DNA of 46,355 nucleotides from a virus (IMGVR_UViG_3300030101_001156:1-46355), one strand, 5' to 3'. Shown: positions 36,627 to 43,549, numbered from the stretch's first letter. Numbers and translations are program-made. The notes: generated by a model not told the origin, from the sequence alone.

Positions 36627-37670
36627 ATGAAACAAATAATAATATTATTTCTGTTAATTTGTACTGTAAGTACAGCACAGACAAAAGACTTCTTTAAATA
36701 CTCAACTTTCTACACATCGATGTCTATGAATACATCGTTTGTTGAAAGAGAGGATTACAGAGCTGTAAATAAAGGTTATGAAGACATAACTGAAATTAAC
36801 GCGTATGATTATAATTTAACTTTAGGACTGCGCAAAATAGCAAGATTTGATTATGAAACTAAGAGACAAACATGGTACACTGGAACTGAAAGAAATACTG
36901 CAGACAATGTTACTATTGGTAATGCTAATGGCTGGGAGTATTTGTTTAATTATTCTTTTATACGTAATCGTGGTGAAAAGTTTACTGAGCAAAATTTTTG
37001 GTTACGTTACCTCGGTGATTGGTTCGTTGCTAAAGCACAGTATACAGATAATGAAAGGGTAAATTTAAGGTATACATCTTTAGATTATAGATTTAGATTA
37101 AACAAAGGTAATTGGGATTTTACTATTGGGACTGTATTTAGAATACATCCAGTATATGGTATAAATCCTATAGAAGATTTTTGGGTACCAGGTTCTTCTA
37201 ACTTTCAAGACTTAGCGCAAGACTTTGGTTATGCACCCGAGCCTTGGGTACAAGGGCTTTATGTCGATCAAAACTGGTACGACGTTAGCAGCGGTGATTC
37301 TACGCTGGTAGCTACTTCTAACAATGAGTTCTTTAATCACTATTTTGGTGACGCCGTTGCTAGATATAATGAGCGAGAACTTGAAAAATTAGGTATGCAA
37401 AAAGAATTAAGCGCTGTTATTGGAGTTGCTTATTATAAGTACACGCCTAATTTTTGGCTACACACATGGTATAATTTTTTACCATACCATAAAGGATTAG
37501 ATGATTACTCGTATGAATACGAAGATAGTATGGCAGAGTGGGATGCTGGCATTATATTTGGAACTAAAATAACTAAAAGTTTAGGTTTATTTGTAGAAGG
37601 CGTACACATGAGATACTGGGGTAAAGAAATATACGAAGTAAAATTTGGGTTTAACTATTTAATATTTTAA
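36627..37670 (+). CDS. Exported outer-membrane beta-barrel-like protein
   Basis: A 347-residue protein with a clear signal peptide (MKQIIILFLLICTVSTAQ, predicted cut near residues 17-18) of the Bacteroidota style. The mature part is rich in Tyr, Trp, Phe and Asn arranged in alternating strands (WLRYLGDWFVAKAQYTDNER; NLRYTSLDYRFRLNKGNWDF; FWLHTWYNFLPYHKGLDDYS) and ends in an aromatic residue (FGFNYLIF), a feature of outer-membrane barrels. A phage gene for such a protein implies the phage changes the host surface, for example to block superinfection or alter a receptor. It could instead be a virion-attached protein. It starts 1 base after the YkuD-like gene. Confidence 0.6.
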   Translation: MKQIIILFLLICTVSTAQTKDFFKYSTFYTSMSMNTSFVEREDYRAVNKGYEDITEINAYDYNLTLGLRKIARFDYETKRQTWYTGTERNTADNVTIGNANGWEYLFNYSFIRNRGEKFTEQNFWLRYLGDWFVAKAQYTDNERVNLRYTSLDYRFRLNKGNWDFTIGTVFRIHPVYGINPIEDFWVPGSSNFQDLAQDFGYAPEPWVQGLYVDQNWYDVSSGDSTLVATSNNEFFNHYFGDAVARYNERELEKLGMQKELSAVIGVAYYKYTPNFWLHTWYNFLPYHKGLDDYSYEYEDSMAEWDAGIIFGTKITKSLGLFVEGVHMRYWGKEIYEVKFGFNYLIF

Positions 37671-37673
37671 GAT

Positions 37674-37916
37674 ATGGCATTTAAAATGGCGGGGTTTAGC
37701 GCTTTTACTAAACAAAACGACGATAAAAAAACTACTGTGGCTGGTCAATTTCTAACTAAAGTAGAAGGTGGGTATAAAGATAGAGATTCTAATAAAGTAT
37801 ATAAAGACCCTAAGGGATTTGTTACTGTAAACGAAGAAGGTCGGCCTCCAGACCACGATTTTATTTATAAAGGTAATACAATAATAGGTATTGATGTGCC
37901 AAAAAAAGGAGAATAA
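37674..37916 (+). CDS. Small MAFKM-type protein, 80 residues
   Basis: A small charged protein starting MAFKMAGFSAF, one of three genes here that share the 15-base start ATGGCATTTAAAATG. The rest is hydrophilic with short beta segments (GYKDRDSNKVYKDPKGFVTV; KGNTIIGIDVPKKGE). No signal peptide and no recognised fold. It lies inside the envelope cassette with 2-3 base gaps on either side. The shared N-terminus with basic virion-type proteins downstream suggests a structural role. Confidence 0.45.
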   Translation: MAFKMAGFSAFTKQNDDKKTTVAGQFLTKVEGGYKDRDSNKVYKDPKGFVTVNEEGRPPDHDFIYKGNTIIGIDVPKKGE

Positions 37917-37918
37917 CT

Positions 37919-38599
37919 ATGAAAAAATATATTATAATTTTATTTGCGTTTATAAGCTCGCTTGCTTATTCGCAATACGACTTTCAAGCTATATGTTTGG
38001 CTTGCGCAGAACAAGAAGGATTTTATTGCGGTGATGACCCAACAAACTGGACACAATACTCACCTAACGGTTGTGTGCAAAACTCTTGGATTAATGATGG
38101 TTGGGAAGATTGTGTAGATGCCGCGGATGAAAATGCCGAAGGCCCAACGCTACCAACAGAATGTTTACCCCCACCACCTCCACCTTGTGATACTATATAT
38201 ATAACAGAGTATGAAACGATATTTGATACTATACCTGAGTATATATATGAAATTATAATTGATACTGTAGAAGTAGAAGTATTTGTACCTGAATATATTT
38301 ATATAACTGATACTGTTACTATATACGAAGATGTATTAGATACTTTATTTGTTGATGTAATTGAATACGTAGATGTATTTGTTTATGATACTATTGTAGA
38401 AATAGAATACGTAGAGTTTATAGAGTACATTACAGAATATATAGACTGTGATACAGGTCTACCGTGTAGCTCTAACATAGATGAGCTTATAAATAAATCT
38501 AGTAAAAATAGTGTAATATATAATATTAACGGGCAGGCAATAAAAGAAAAAGAAGGATTGTACATTGAAGATGGTAAAATCAAATACAAACTAAAATAA
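37919..38599 (+). CDS. Secreted protein with Tyr-Asp-Thr repeats and type IX-like C-terminal tail
   Basis: A 226-residue protein with a signal peptide (MKKYIIILFAFISSLAYSQ), a Cys-rich, Trp-rich head (residues ~20-95, LACAEQEGFYCGDD; seven or more Cys), a PPPPPP hinge, and ~85 residues of acidic Tyr/Asp/Thr/Ile/Val repeat (EYETIFDTIPEYIYEIIIDT; YITDTVTIYEDVLDTLFVDV). Such DT repeats are common in surface proteins of Bacteroidota. The last ~25 residues (YNINGQ 201-206, GLYI 213-216, then DGKIKYKLK) resemble the end of Por/type IX secretion sorting tails, though shorter than a full domain. This suggests export to the host surface. It overlaps nothing and is followed 2 bases later by a membrane protein. 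Confidence 0.6.
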   Translation: MKKYIIILFAFISSLAYSQYDFQAICLACAEQEGFYCGDDPTNWTQYSPNGCVQNSWINDGWEDCVDAADENAEGPTLPTECLPPPPPPCDTIYITEYETIFDTIPEYIYEIIIDTVEVEVFVPEYIYITDTVTIYEDVLDTLFVDVIEYVDVFVYDTIVEIEYVEFIEYITEYIDCDTGLPCSSNIDELINKSSKNSVIYNINGQAIKEKEGLYIEDGKIKYKLK

Positions 38600-38601
38600 A
38601 A

Positions 38602-38946
38602 ATGGCAAAAGAACTTTCAGAAGAAAGCAAATTTCAAATAAGCGTTAAAACATTAGTCAGTATAGTGGTAGCTGTAGCTACTGTTATATCTGCTTATTTT
38701 GGTTTAATGGCTAGTATAAACTCTAAGTTTTCAGAACTTGAAGGTCAAGTAGAAAAAGCTTTAGAGTTACCTAAACCTGGTACTGGTACGTATACTATAG
38801 ACATGGGCGATCCAGCTGCTAGTAATACATGGCCACCAACTCGTATGGAATTTAATATGAAAGATCAAATGGCTCGTAATCAAATTGAAACATTAATAAA
38901 GGAGATAGACGAATTGAAAGAGGAAATAAAACTATTAAGACAATGA
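38602..38946 (+). CDS. Single-span membrane protein with C-terminal coiled coil
   Basis: A 114-residue protein with one membrane segment (VSIVVAVATVISAYFGLMAS, near 18-37) after a short charged N-terminus, then a Gly/Thr/Pro linker (KPGTGTYTIDMGDPAASNTW) and a helical coiled coil (QIETLIKEIDELKEEIKLLR). The size and topology would suit a holin, spanin-like connector or virion-membrane anchor, but no lysis signature identifies it. Its last four bases overlap the thioredoxin-like gene start (ATGA), so the two membrane proteins are made together and may interact. Confidence 0.55.
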   Translation: MAKELSEESKFQISVKTLVSIVVAVATVISAYFGLMASINSKFSELEGQVEKALELPKPGTGTYTIDMGDPAASNTWPPTRMEFNMKDQMARNQIETLIKEIDELKEEIKLLRQ

Positions 38947-39350
38947 AAAAGCAAATAGATATTTCTACTTGGTTGTATGTAGTCGTGCTGTTAATAGTAT
39001 ATTTATTAGGCACAACTAGTTTATTTTCTCAAGATTTTATTAATACAAATAATTTTAAAGATAAAATAGCTAAAGACGTTGTAGCTGTAGAGTTTTGGGC
39101 AGAGTGGAATCAAATGAATCAATTTAATGAATTAAATAAATTAAAAGGATGTAATGTATATCGAATCGATATTATGTCGTCTATGGACGTTCAAAATGAT
39201 TATAACGTTACAGCTATCCCAACGATTATTATATTTGATAACGGTATTGAAAAGGAACGCTTTAATCCTAACGTAATGTTTAAATTGGAAGCAGATAAAA
39301 AAACAGTGCAACATTCAGTTGACACTATAACACTAAATAAATTTCAATAA
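38943..39350 (+). CDS. Membrane-anchored thioredoxin-fold protein lacking the CxxC
   Basis: A 135-residue protein with an N-terminal membrane segment (WLYVVVLLIVYLLGTTSLF, near 10-28) and a thioredoxin-like domain: VEFWAEW then N56-Q-M-N59 where thioredoxin has Cys-Gly-Pro-Cys, and the cis-Pro motif AIP93TIIIFDNG. Only one Cys (C70) remains in the protein. It therefore cannot do thiol-disulfide exchange. It may be a binding module or chaperone, as redox-inactive thioredoxin folds often are; T7 uses thioredoxin as a processivity factor, but the membrane anchor argues against that here. It is translationally coupled to the upstream membrane protein. Confidence 0.65.
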   Translation: MKKQIDISTWLYVVVLLIVYLLGTTSLFSQDFINTNNFKDKIAKDVVAVEFWAEWNQMNQFNELNKLKGCNVYRIDIMSSMDVQNDYNVTAIPTIIIFDNGIEKERFNPNVMFKLEADKKTVQHSVDTITLNKFQ

Positions 39351-39352
39351 TT

Positions 39353-39820
39353 ATGGCATTTAAAATGAAAGCGGGTAAAAAAGGGCCCATGAAAAAAAAT
39401 TTTGGTAACATGGTGTCACCAATGGATAAAGCTTTAGTTGGTAATCAAAAAAACCTACCCGAACAACTTAAGAAAAAAATTGAAGCAGCACCAGAGTCTC
39501 CTAATAAAAAAGATTACAAAAGTGAAAAGGAAGCAAGAAGAGATAGTTACGGCATAAGACCTTCTAAAGGTGATAAAGATCTTGGTGATACTGCGCGAAG
39601 AATAGAAAGAGCTAGAAAAGATAAAAACTATAGTACTAAACTTGAATCAAAAAAGCCAGGTAAAATAGATGTAACTACCGAACGATCTACAGCTGTTGGG
39701 GGTAGATACAATATGGGAAGCACAAACCCAGAGCCACCAACAAGACAAGAAAGAAAAGAAAAAAGAAAAATGGCTAAAAGAAATAAGAAAATTTTAAGAA
39801 CTACAAAAGTTAAATCATAG
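39353..39820 (+). CDS. Small basic MAFKM-type protein, 155 residues
   Basis: A very basic protein (MAFKMKAGKKGPMKKNFGNM; VSPMDKALVG) rich in Lys, Arg, Glu and Ser with no hydrophobic core; most of it is likely disordered. It carries GPMKK and VSPMD, versions of a (S/G)PM motif repeated in its neighbours. The C-terminus is Lys/Arg-rich (RQERKEKRKMAKRNKKILRT). A nucleic-acid binding or capsid-interior role is plausible from composition. It starts 2 bases after the thioredoxin-like gene with a taattATG-type leader. Confidence 0.5.
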   Translation: MAFKMKAGKKGPMKKNFGNMVSPMDKALVGNQKNLPEQLKKKIEAAPESPNKKDYKSEKEARRDSYGIRPSKGDKDLGDTARRIERARKDKNYSTKLESKKPGKIDVTTERSTAVGGRYNMGSTNPEPPTRQERKEKRKMAKRNKKILRTTKVKS

Positions 39821-39828
39821 AATAAATT

Positions 39829-40152
39829 ATGGCCTACGTACAAAAAAGAAATCCAATACCTATGACTGGCTGCGGTAGACGTAGGTCAGAACAGATGAGT
39901 AATCCGTTTAAGTTAAGTAAAAAAGCTTTAAGTAAAGTTTCTACTCAATTAAAAAAAGCTAGTAAACTTCACGCTGATCAGGCTGGTAAAATAGATAAAG
40001 CTATGGAAGGTCCTATGAAAAAAATTAGTGGACCTTGTAAGTCTGCTGCTAAAAAGAAATTTAAAGTATGGCCTAGCGCTTATGCTTCGGGTTGGGGCGT
40101 AAGGTGTACTAAGGCTGGTGGGCCGGGTAGTATGGGTAAAAGTAAAAAGTAA
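39829..40152 (+). CDS. Small basic protein with KVWPSAYASG motif
   Basis: A 107-residue basic protein beginning MAYVQKRNPIPMTGCGRRRS. It contains SNPFKLSKKAL, MEGPMKKISGPCKSAAKKKF and then KVWPSAYASGWGVRCTKAGG. The KVWPSAYASG segment is a recognisable element of small, uncharacterised basic proteins in phages and large DNA viruses. Its start resembles that of the protein at 41068 (MAYIQSNNPFKKS). Three Cys (C15, C64 and C88 approximately) could bind metal or crosslink. The stop overlaps the PAP2 start (TAATG). DNA or virion binding is inferred from charge. Confidence 0.5.
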   Translation: MAYVQKRNPIPMTGCGRRRSEQMSNPFKLSKKALSKVSTQLKKASKLHADQAGKIDKAMEGPMKKISGPCKSAAKKKFKVWPSAYASGWGVRCTKAGGPGSMGKSKK

Positions 40153-40694
40153 TGTTTAAAGGTTTTAATATAGATAAATTTAAAAAAATGAAACCACCTT
40201 CTGATAATTCGTTTACAACAATGCAGGAGGTAAAGGACTTAAATAAAATACCTTTAAACAAATACACTGTTAAAAAATTTGATAACATAGAAAAAACTTT
40301 TTCTGACATAGCCTCTAAAAATAATGTAGCTAACTACGACGCTAAGTTAGTTGGCAATTTAATTGAGAAGTCAGCACCTATAGTAAAAAAATTAAAAAAC
40401 CATTTTAATAGACCTAGACCTAAAGTAATGGCTAGTAACTTAAGTATAAGTATGAAGCATTATGAAATGGACTCAATGAAAACCCCGTCATACCCAAGTG
40501 GTCATTCAACTCAAGGTGTTTTAATAGGTAATGTTCTAGCAGACAAACATCCTGAGGCGGCTAAACAATTTATAAAAGCTGGTAAAAATATTTCTGATAG
40601 TAGAAGAGTTGCTAAGGCTCACTATAAATCTGATAGCGTGATGGGTGAAAAGTTAGGACAAGCAATGTATCAACATATAAAAGGTAAAGTATAA
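40152..40694 (+). CDS. PAP2-type (class A acid) phosphatase
   Basis: A 180-residue protein with all three PAP2 motifs: K80-x6-R87-P88, P115-S-G-H118, and S150-R151-x5-H157-x3-D161. In this family the second His forms the phosphohistidine intermediate and the first acts as acid, with Lys and Arg binding phosphate. There is no membrane segment or signal peptide, unlike lipid phosphatases, so a soluble phosphatase acting on small phosphoesters or a virion-bound enzyme is likelier. It is coupled on both sides by TAATG overlaps with basic small proteins, which suggests it is a virion component or that its substrate is handled with them. Confidence 0.82.
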   Translation: MFKGFNIDKFKKMKPPSDNSFTTMQEVKDLNKIPLNKYTVKKFDNIEKTFSDIASKNNVANYDAKLVGNLIEKSAPIVKKLKNHFNRPRPKVMASNLSISMKHYEMDSMKTPSYPSGHSTQGVLIGNVLADKHPEAAKQFIKAGKNISDSRRVAKAHYKSDSVMGEKLGQAMYQHIKGKV

Positions 40695-41068
40695 TGGCAT
40701 TTAAAATGAACGGATTTTCTGGGTTTAAAGATGACTCGCCAATGAAATGTTGGAAGGGTTATGAACGTGTACCTGGCACAGCTAAAGGCTCGAAAGGTAG
40801 TTGCCGTAAATCTTCACCTATGAAAAAACAAAAAGGTGGTGGCACAACCAAGACTTGCTTACCAGCAGATAAGATACGTAGCATGAGTAAAGATAAAAGA
40901 CAAGAGCTAGTCAGTTCTAAAAAATCAGCTGGCGCTCAAGGTAAATATAAAAGATCATCTAAAACAAATGTTAAAGGCGCTCGTAAAAAAGGAGCAACAT
41001 TGAGAGACTGGTTTGAAAAAGAAGACTGGAGAAGAGTAGATGATCCCTCAAAAAAATGTGGAGAGTAA
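40694..41068 (+). CDS. Small basic MAFKM/SPMK protein, 124 residues
   Basis: Starts MAFKMNGFSGFKDDSPMKCW, then KGYERVPGTAKGSKGSC and SSPMKKQKGGGTTKTC: Lys/Gly/Ser-rich, positively charged, with Cys at C19, C37, C54 and C122 approximately. The repeated SPMK units and pairs of Cys suggest a basic DNA- or capsid-associated protein, possibly metal-binding. A helical end (ATLRDWFEKEDWRRVDDPSK) is the only part that looks ordered. The start overlaps the PAP2 stop and the stop overlaps the next start (TAATG). Confidence 0.5.
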   Translation: MAFKMNGFSGFKDDSPMKCWKGYERVPGTAKGSKGSCRKSSPMKKQKGGGTTKTCLPADKIRSMSKDKRQELVSSKKSAGAQGKYKRSSKTNVKGARKKGATLRDWFEKEDWRRVDDPSKKCGE

Positions 41069-41382
41069 TGGCTTATATACAATCAAATAATCCTTTTAAA
41101 AAATCAGCAGAACCAAGACGAACTATAGGTCCTGGTAAAAATTTTAATAAAGCAAACCCAACAGGAGTTGGTGCCGCTGCTGGAGGAGGCATGACTGAAA
41201 AGGGTGTAAAAGAATATAAGCGTAAAAACCCAGGAAGTAAATTGCAGACCGCTGTCACTACCCCGCCATCAAAGTTAAAGCCGGGTAGTAAAGCAGCTAA
41301 ACGTAGAAAATCTTTTTGCGCTAGATCTAAAGGTTGGACTGGCGAAAGAGGTAAAGCAGCTAGAAGAAGATGGAACTGTTAG
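41068..41382 (+). CDS. Small basic protein, 104 residues
   Basis: The start is placed at 41068, where TAATG couples it to the preceding stop; the upstream ATG at 41056 would add only MWRV. With this start it reads MAYIQSNNPFKKSAEPRRTI, like the MAYVQ start of the protein at 39829. The middle is Gly/Ala/Lys-rich and disordered. The end (RRKSFCARSKGWTGERGKAA, then RRRWNC) is a strongly basic Cys-flanked segment likely to bind nucleic acid. It may be a capsid-interior or DNA-condensing protein. No enzyme motif. Confidence 0.5.
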   Translation: MAYIQSNNPFKKSAEPRRTIGPGKNFNKANPTGVGAAAGGGMTEKGVKEYKRKNPGSKLQTAVTTPPSKLKPGSKAAKRRKSFCARSKGWTGERGKAARRRWNC

Positions 41383-41384
41383 TT

Positions 41385-41468
41385 ATGTGCCCGTGTCCTG
41401 TATGTATGACCGCTGCTATAGTCGGTTTATTAATTTTTAAGATATCAATAAAAAAAGGGAGCCGTTAA
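41385..41468 (+). CDS. Cys-rich single-span microprotein, 27 residues
   Basis: A short frame starting two bases after the previous stop behind the common A/T leader (gttATG). It reads MCPCPVCMTAAIVGLLIFKI and then a basic tail SIKKGSR. The CPCPVC cluster resembles CPCAKC in the small protein at 33444, and residues 8-20 are hydrophobic. Its stop codon lies in the loop of the terminator hairpin, so translation runs into the terminator stem. A start at 41370 (overlapping the previous gene) would add MELLV. Short and unproven. Confidence 0.45.
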   Translation: MCPCPVCMTAAIVGLLIFKISIKKGSR

Positions 41469-41484
41469 GCTCCCTTTATTATTT
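41451..41484. terminator. Bidirectional terminator between converging operons
   Basis: GGGAGC (41457-41462) and GCTCCC (41469-41474) make a 6-bp stem with loop CGTTAA. A run of A bases on the left gives a T tract for the minus strand and TTTATTATTT follows for the plus strand, so it can stop transcription both ways between the structural block and the nucleotide-metabolism operon. Confidence 0.85.
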
Positions 41485-41665
41485 AAGAATTGTTTTTCAT
41501 TTCTTGAACTTCAACTCTAATATTTTGGGCTATACCCTTTACATTTTGCATATGTTTCCTGACTCTAGTGCCAGCTGCTTTATTACCAGCGCTAAACTTA
41601 TCAGCTTCGTGTATTGCTATGCTAACTTCATCTTTCATTGTTTCCATTAAGTTTTCTAAATTCAT
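41483..41665 (-). CDS. Histone H1-like (Hc1-type) protein, 60 residues
   Basis: A 60-residue helical basic protein: MNLENLMETMKDEVSIAIHE, then a core with DKFSAGNKAAGTRVRKHMQN and GIAQNIRVEVQEMKNNS. The core AGNKAAGTRxRKxMQxxKxxAQxIRxEVQ is the pattern of the Hc1/histone H1-like family that is nearly universal in Bacteroidota, where the small proteins are thought to bind and compact DNA. It is the last gene of the minus-strand operon, 15 bases after the ribonucleotide reductase. The phage may use it to condense or protect DNA or to affect host chromatin. It is also the clearest host indicator in the window. Confidence 0.7.
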   Translation of the reverse strand: MNLENLMETMKDEVSIAIHEADKFSAGNKAAGTRVRKHMQNVKGIAQNIRVEVQEMKNNS

Positions 41666-41680
41666 ATCATAAAATTTTAA

Positions 41681-43546
41681 TTAATTAATTTCACAGTTAC
41701 CACCAGCACAAGCTAACTCGCCTGATAGATCTGTGTTATCATCAGTTTCTATTATTTTTGTTAAATCAACGTCAGATAATACCTTGGACATCTTATTGTA
41801 TTCAGCTTCGTTAATGTCCTCAAACGGAGCTTGCGTGTATGTACCACCATCATATGGTAATACTGATAACCCATTATAATAATCTCTATTACTCCACATC
41901 CACTCACCTGCTTTTTCCCACTCATCTTCTTTCAAAGATATCGTAGCTGATACATTGTGAGTATTACTACCACGTCTGTGACCAGGCTTAATCCACTCTT
42001 GAGCAACACGTTTAACTCTTTCAAGAGTATCAAACGGTGATTCAGTTCTAAGTATTGATTTAGTCGGAGCCTTTTGCGGTACAGATATAACCGCTGTATC
42101 GTGTGGTCTGAAGTATTCATCTTCAATTAATTCTGGATGTGACTTAGATAAATATTTATATATAGCCTCGTTTTTTCCTACGCGCATTCTACGTACATAA
42201 TAATCATTATGCCATGCATGAATACCCGAAGACGTTCCGAGGACCAGAGATGTCGTCCCTGCAGGTTTTACGGTTGTACATCTAGCTGATGTCTTTATTC
42301 CTATGATCTTTGCTACTCTCGCGTTTTCTTTTGTTACGATATTTGCAGCTTCCTTCATATCCATTTGGAGCACAGCGGCACTCCCTATTCCTGTCATTGA
42401 CACACCTATAAGAGCGTCTTTCTCTGTTGTCTCTTTCCATATTTCTCTAAGATAATGGAAGTCGGTGTATGCGGCTTGTAATGTTCCAATAAACGCTGCT
42501 GCCTTAACTCTGTTATTAAAATCTTCTTGATCTTCTATATCAGAGACATTTACTTCACATAAATTACAAAACTGAAACGGCCTTAGCGCTATCTCACAAC
42601 AAGGATTAGTTCCCCAGTCTTTGTCGTTATTAAGATATATACCAGGCTCGCCAGCCCCTGACAACTCAACTCTTTTCCATAAGTCCATAAAAAACTCTTT
42701 TGTTACTTTATGTCTCATTAAAACAGCCGAGTTATTAGCTCTACCTCTTTGTGGATTAGTTTCCCACCAATGACCTGACTTACAACCTATCATTTCATTA
42801 TCGCTAGCAGTAAACAAACTGATTAACGCAGCTCGTCTAATACCACCAGCTAATACAGCATCAGCTATATGGCATATGATATCGTGTACTTCAAGTGAAG
42901 TTAAAGCATCACCGTCTTCTTTTGATTGAAGTATACCTTCAACCTTAATTAAACATTCTTTTAATGGCTGTGGACCAGGTGCTTTACCACCTGATGTCAC
43001 TAGCCTAGCACCCTTTGGTCTGATACAAGTGTAATCAAAGTTTATCTTAGAGGCTTTCTTGCCACCAAGATAAGACTTGATTAATACTTTAACAGCATCA
43101 GACCAGCCTTCAATTGAATCGCCTATAACAAATCTCTTAGATCTTTTCATATAAGGTTTTGTTATTACAGGTAAGTCTTTAATGTGGTGCTGTTGAACCG
43201 AATAACCGACCCCACATCCTGAAAGTAATAGAAACATTATTTCATTAAAAGCTTCAATATCATCTACAGGTAAGTATGAACAGTTATATAATCTGTTAGG
43301 ACTTACTTGTATTGGTTTACCAGCAAATTGTAAACTACGCATTGACGGTAAAATCTTTTTATCAAATACATAGGTGTACGCATTTAATATATCGCTTTTT
43401 AATTGTGGGTAATTCTTGATATGCATCTCCAAATTTCTAGTAACTAGTTCGTCCCAAGTTTCTCTACGATTTAACTCAGGCATATATCTAGCGTACTTCA
43501 TATGTACTGTGATATCAGAAAGTATGTTTCTATTAATGTCTTTCAT
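41681..43546 (-). CDS. nrdJ: Class II (adenosylcobalamin-dependent) ribonucleoside-triphosphate reductase
   Basis: A 621-residue monomeric RTPR-type enzyme that reduces NTPs to dNTPs using adenosylcobalamin and a thiyl radical. Active-site residues are visible: N314-P-C316-C-E318 (radical Cys with flanking Asn and Glu), C89 and C327 (redox pair; C316 to C327 spacing of 11 equals C408 to C419 of the Lactobacillus leichmannii enzyme), and the C-terminal relay C613-AGGN-C618 (spacing as C731-C736). Other family segments include SGGKAPGPQPLKECL, LAGGIRRAALISL and TVKPAGTTSLVLGTSSGIHAWHNDYYV. It is shorter than the ~740-residue bacterial form. No glutaredoxin gene is in this operon, so reducing power would come from host thioredoxin. 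It needs cobalamin from the host. Confidence 0.92.
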   Translation of the reverse strand: MKDINRNILSDITVHMKYARYMPELNRRETWDELVTRNLEMHIKNYPQLKSDILNAYTYVFDKKILPSMRSLQFAGKPIQVSPNRLYNCSYLPVDDIEAFNEIMFLLLSGCGVGYSVQQHHIKDLPVITKPYMKRSKRFVIGDSIEGWSDAVKVLIKSYLGGKKASKINFDYTCIRPKGARLVTSGGKAPGPQPLKECLIKVEGILQSKEDGDALTSLEVHDIICHIADAVLAGGIRRAALISLFTASDNEMIGCKSGHWWETNPQRGRANNSAVLMRHKVTKEFFMDLWKRVELSGAGEPGIYLNNDKDWGTNPCCEIALRPFQFCNLCEVNVSDIEDQEDFNNRVKAAAFIGTLQAAYTDFHYLREIWKETTEKDALIGVSMTGIGSAAVLQMDMKEAANIVTKENARVAKIIGIKTSARCTTVKPAGTTSLVLGTSSGIHAWHNDYYVRRMRVGKNEAIYKYLSKSHPELIEDEYFRPHDTAVISVPQKAPTKSILRTESPFDTLERVKRVAQEWIKPGHRRGSNTHNVSATISLKEDEWEKAGEWMWSNRDYYNGLSVLPYDGGTYTQAPFEDINEAEYNKMSKVLSDVDLTKIIETDDNTDLSGELACAGGNCEIN

Positions 43547-43549
43547 TTA

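Noticed and set aside
38602-38946. Assignment as a holin
   Set aside because: One membrane span plus coiled coil fits many proteins; no dual start, no lysis signature and no adjacent standard endolysin prove it.
41056-41067. Upstream start MWRV for the small basic protein
   Set aside because: The start at 41068 gives the TAATG coupling seen repeatedly in this region and the MAYIQ start shared with another gene.
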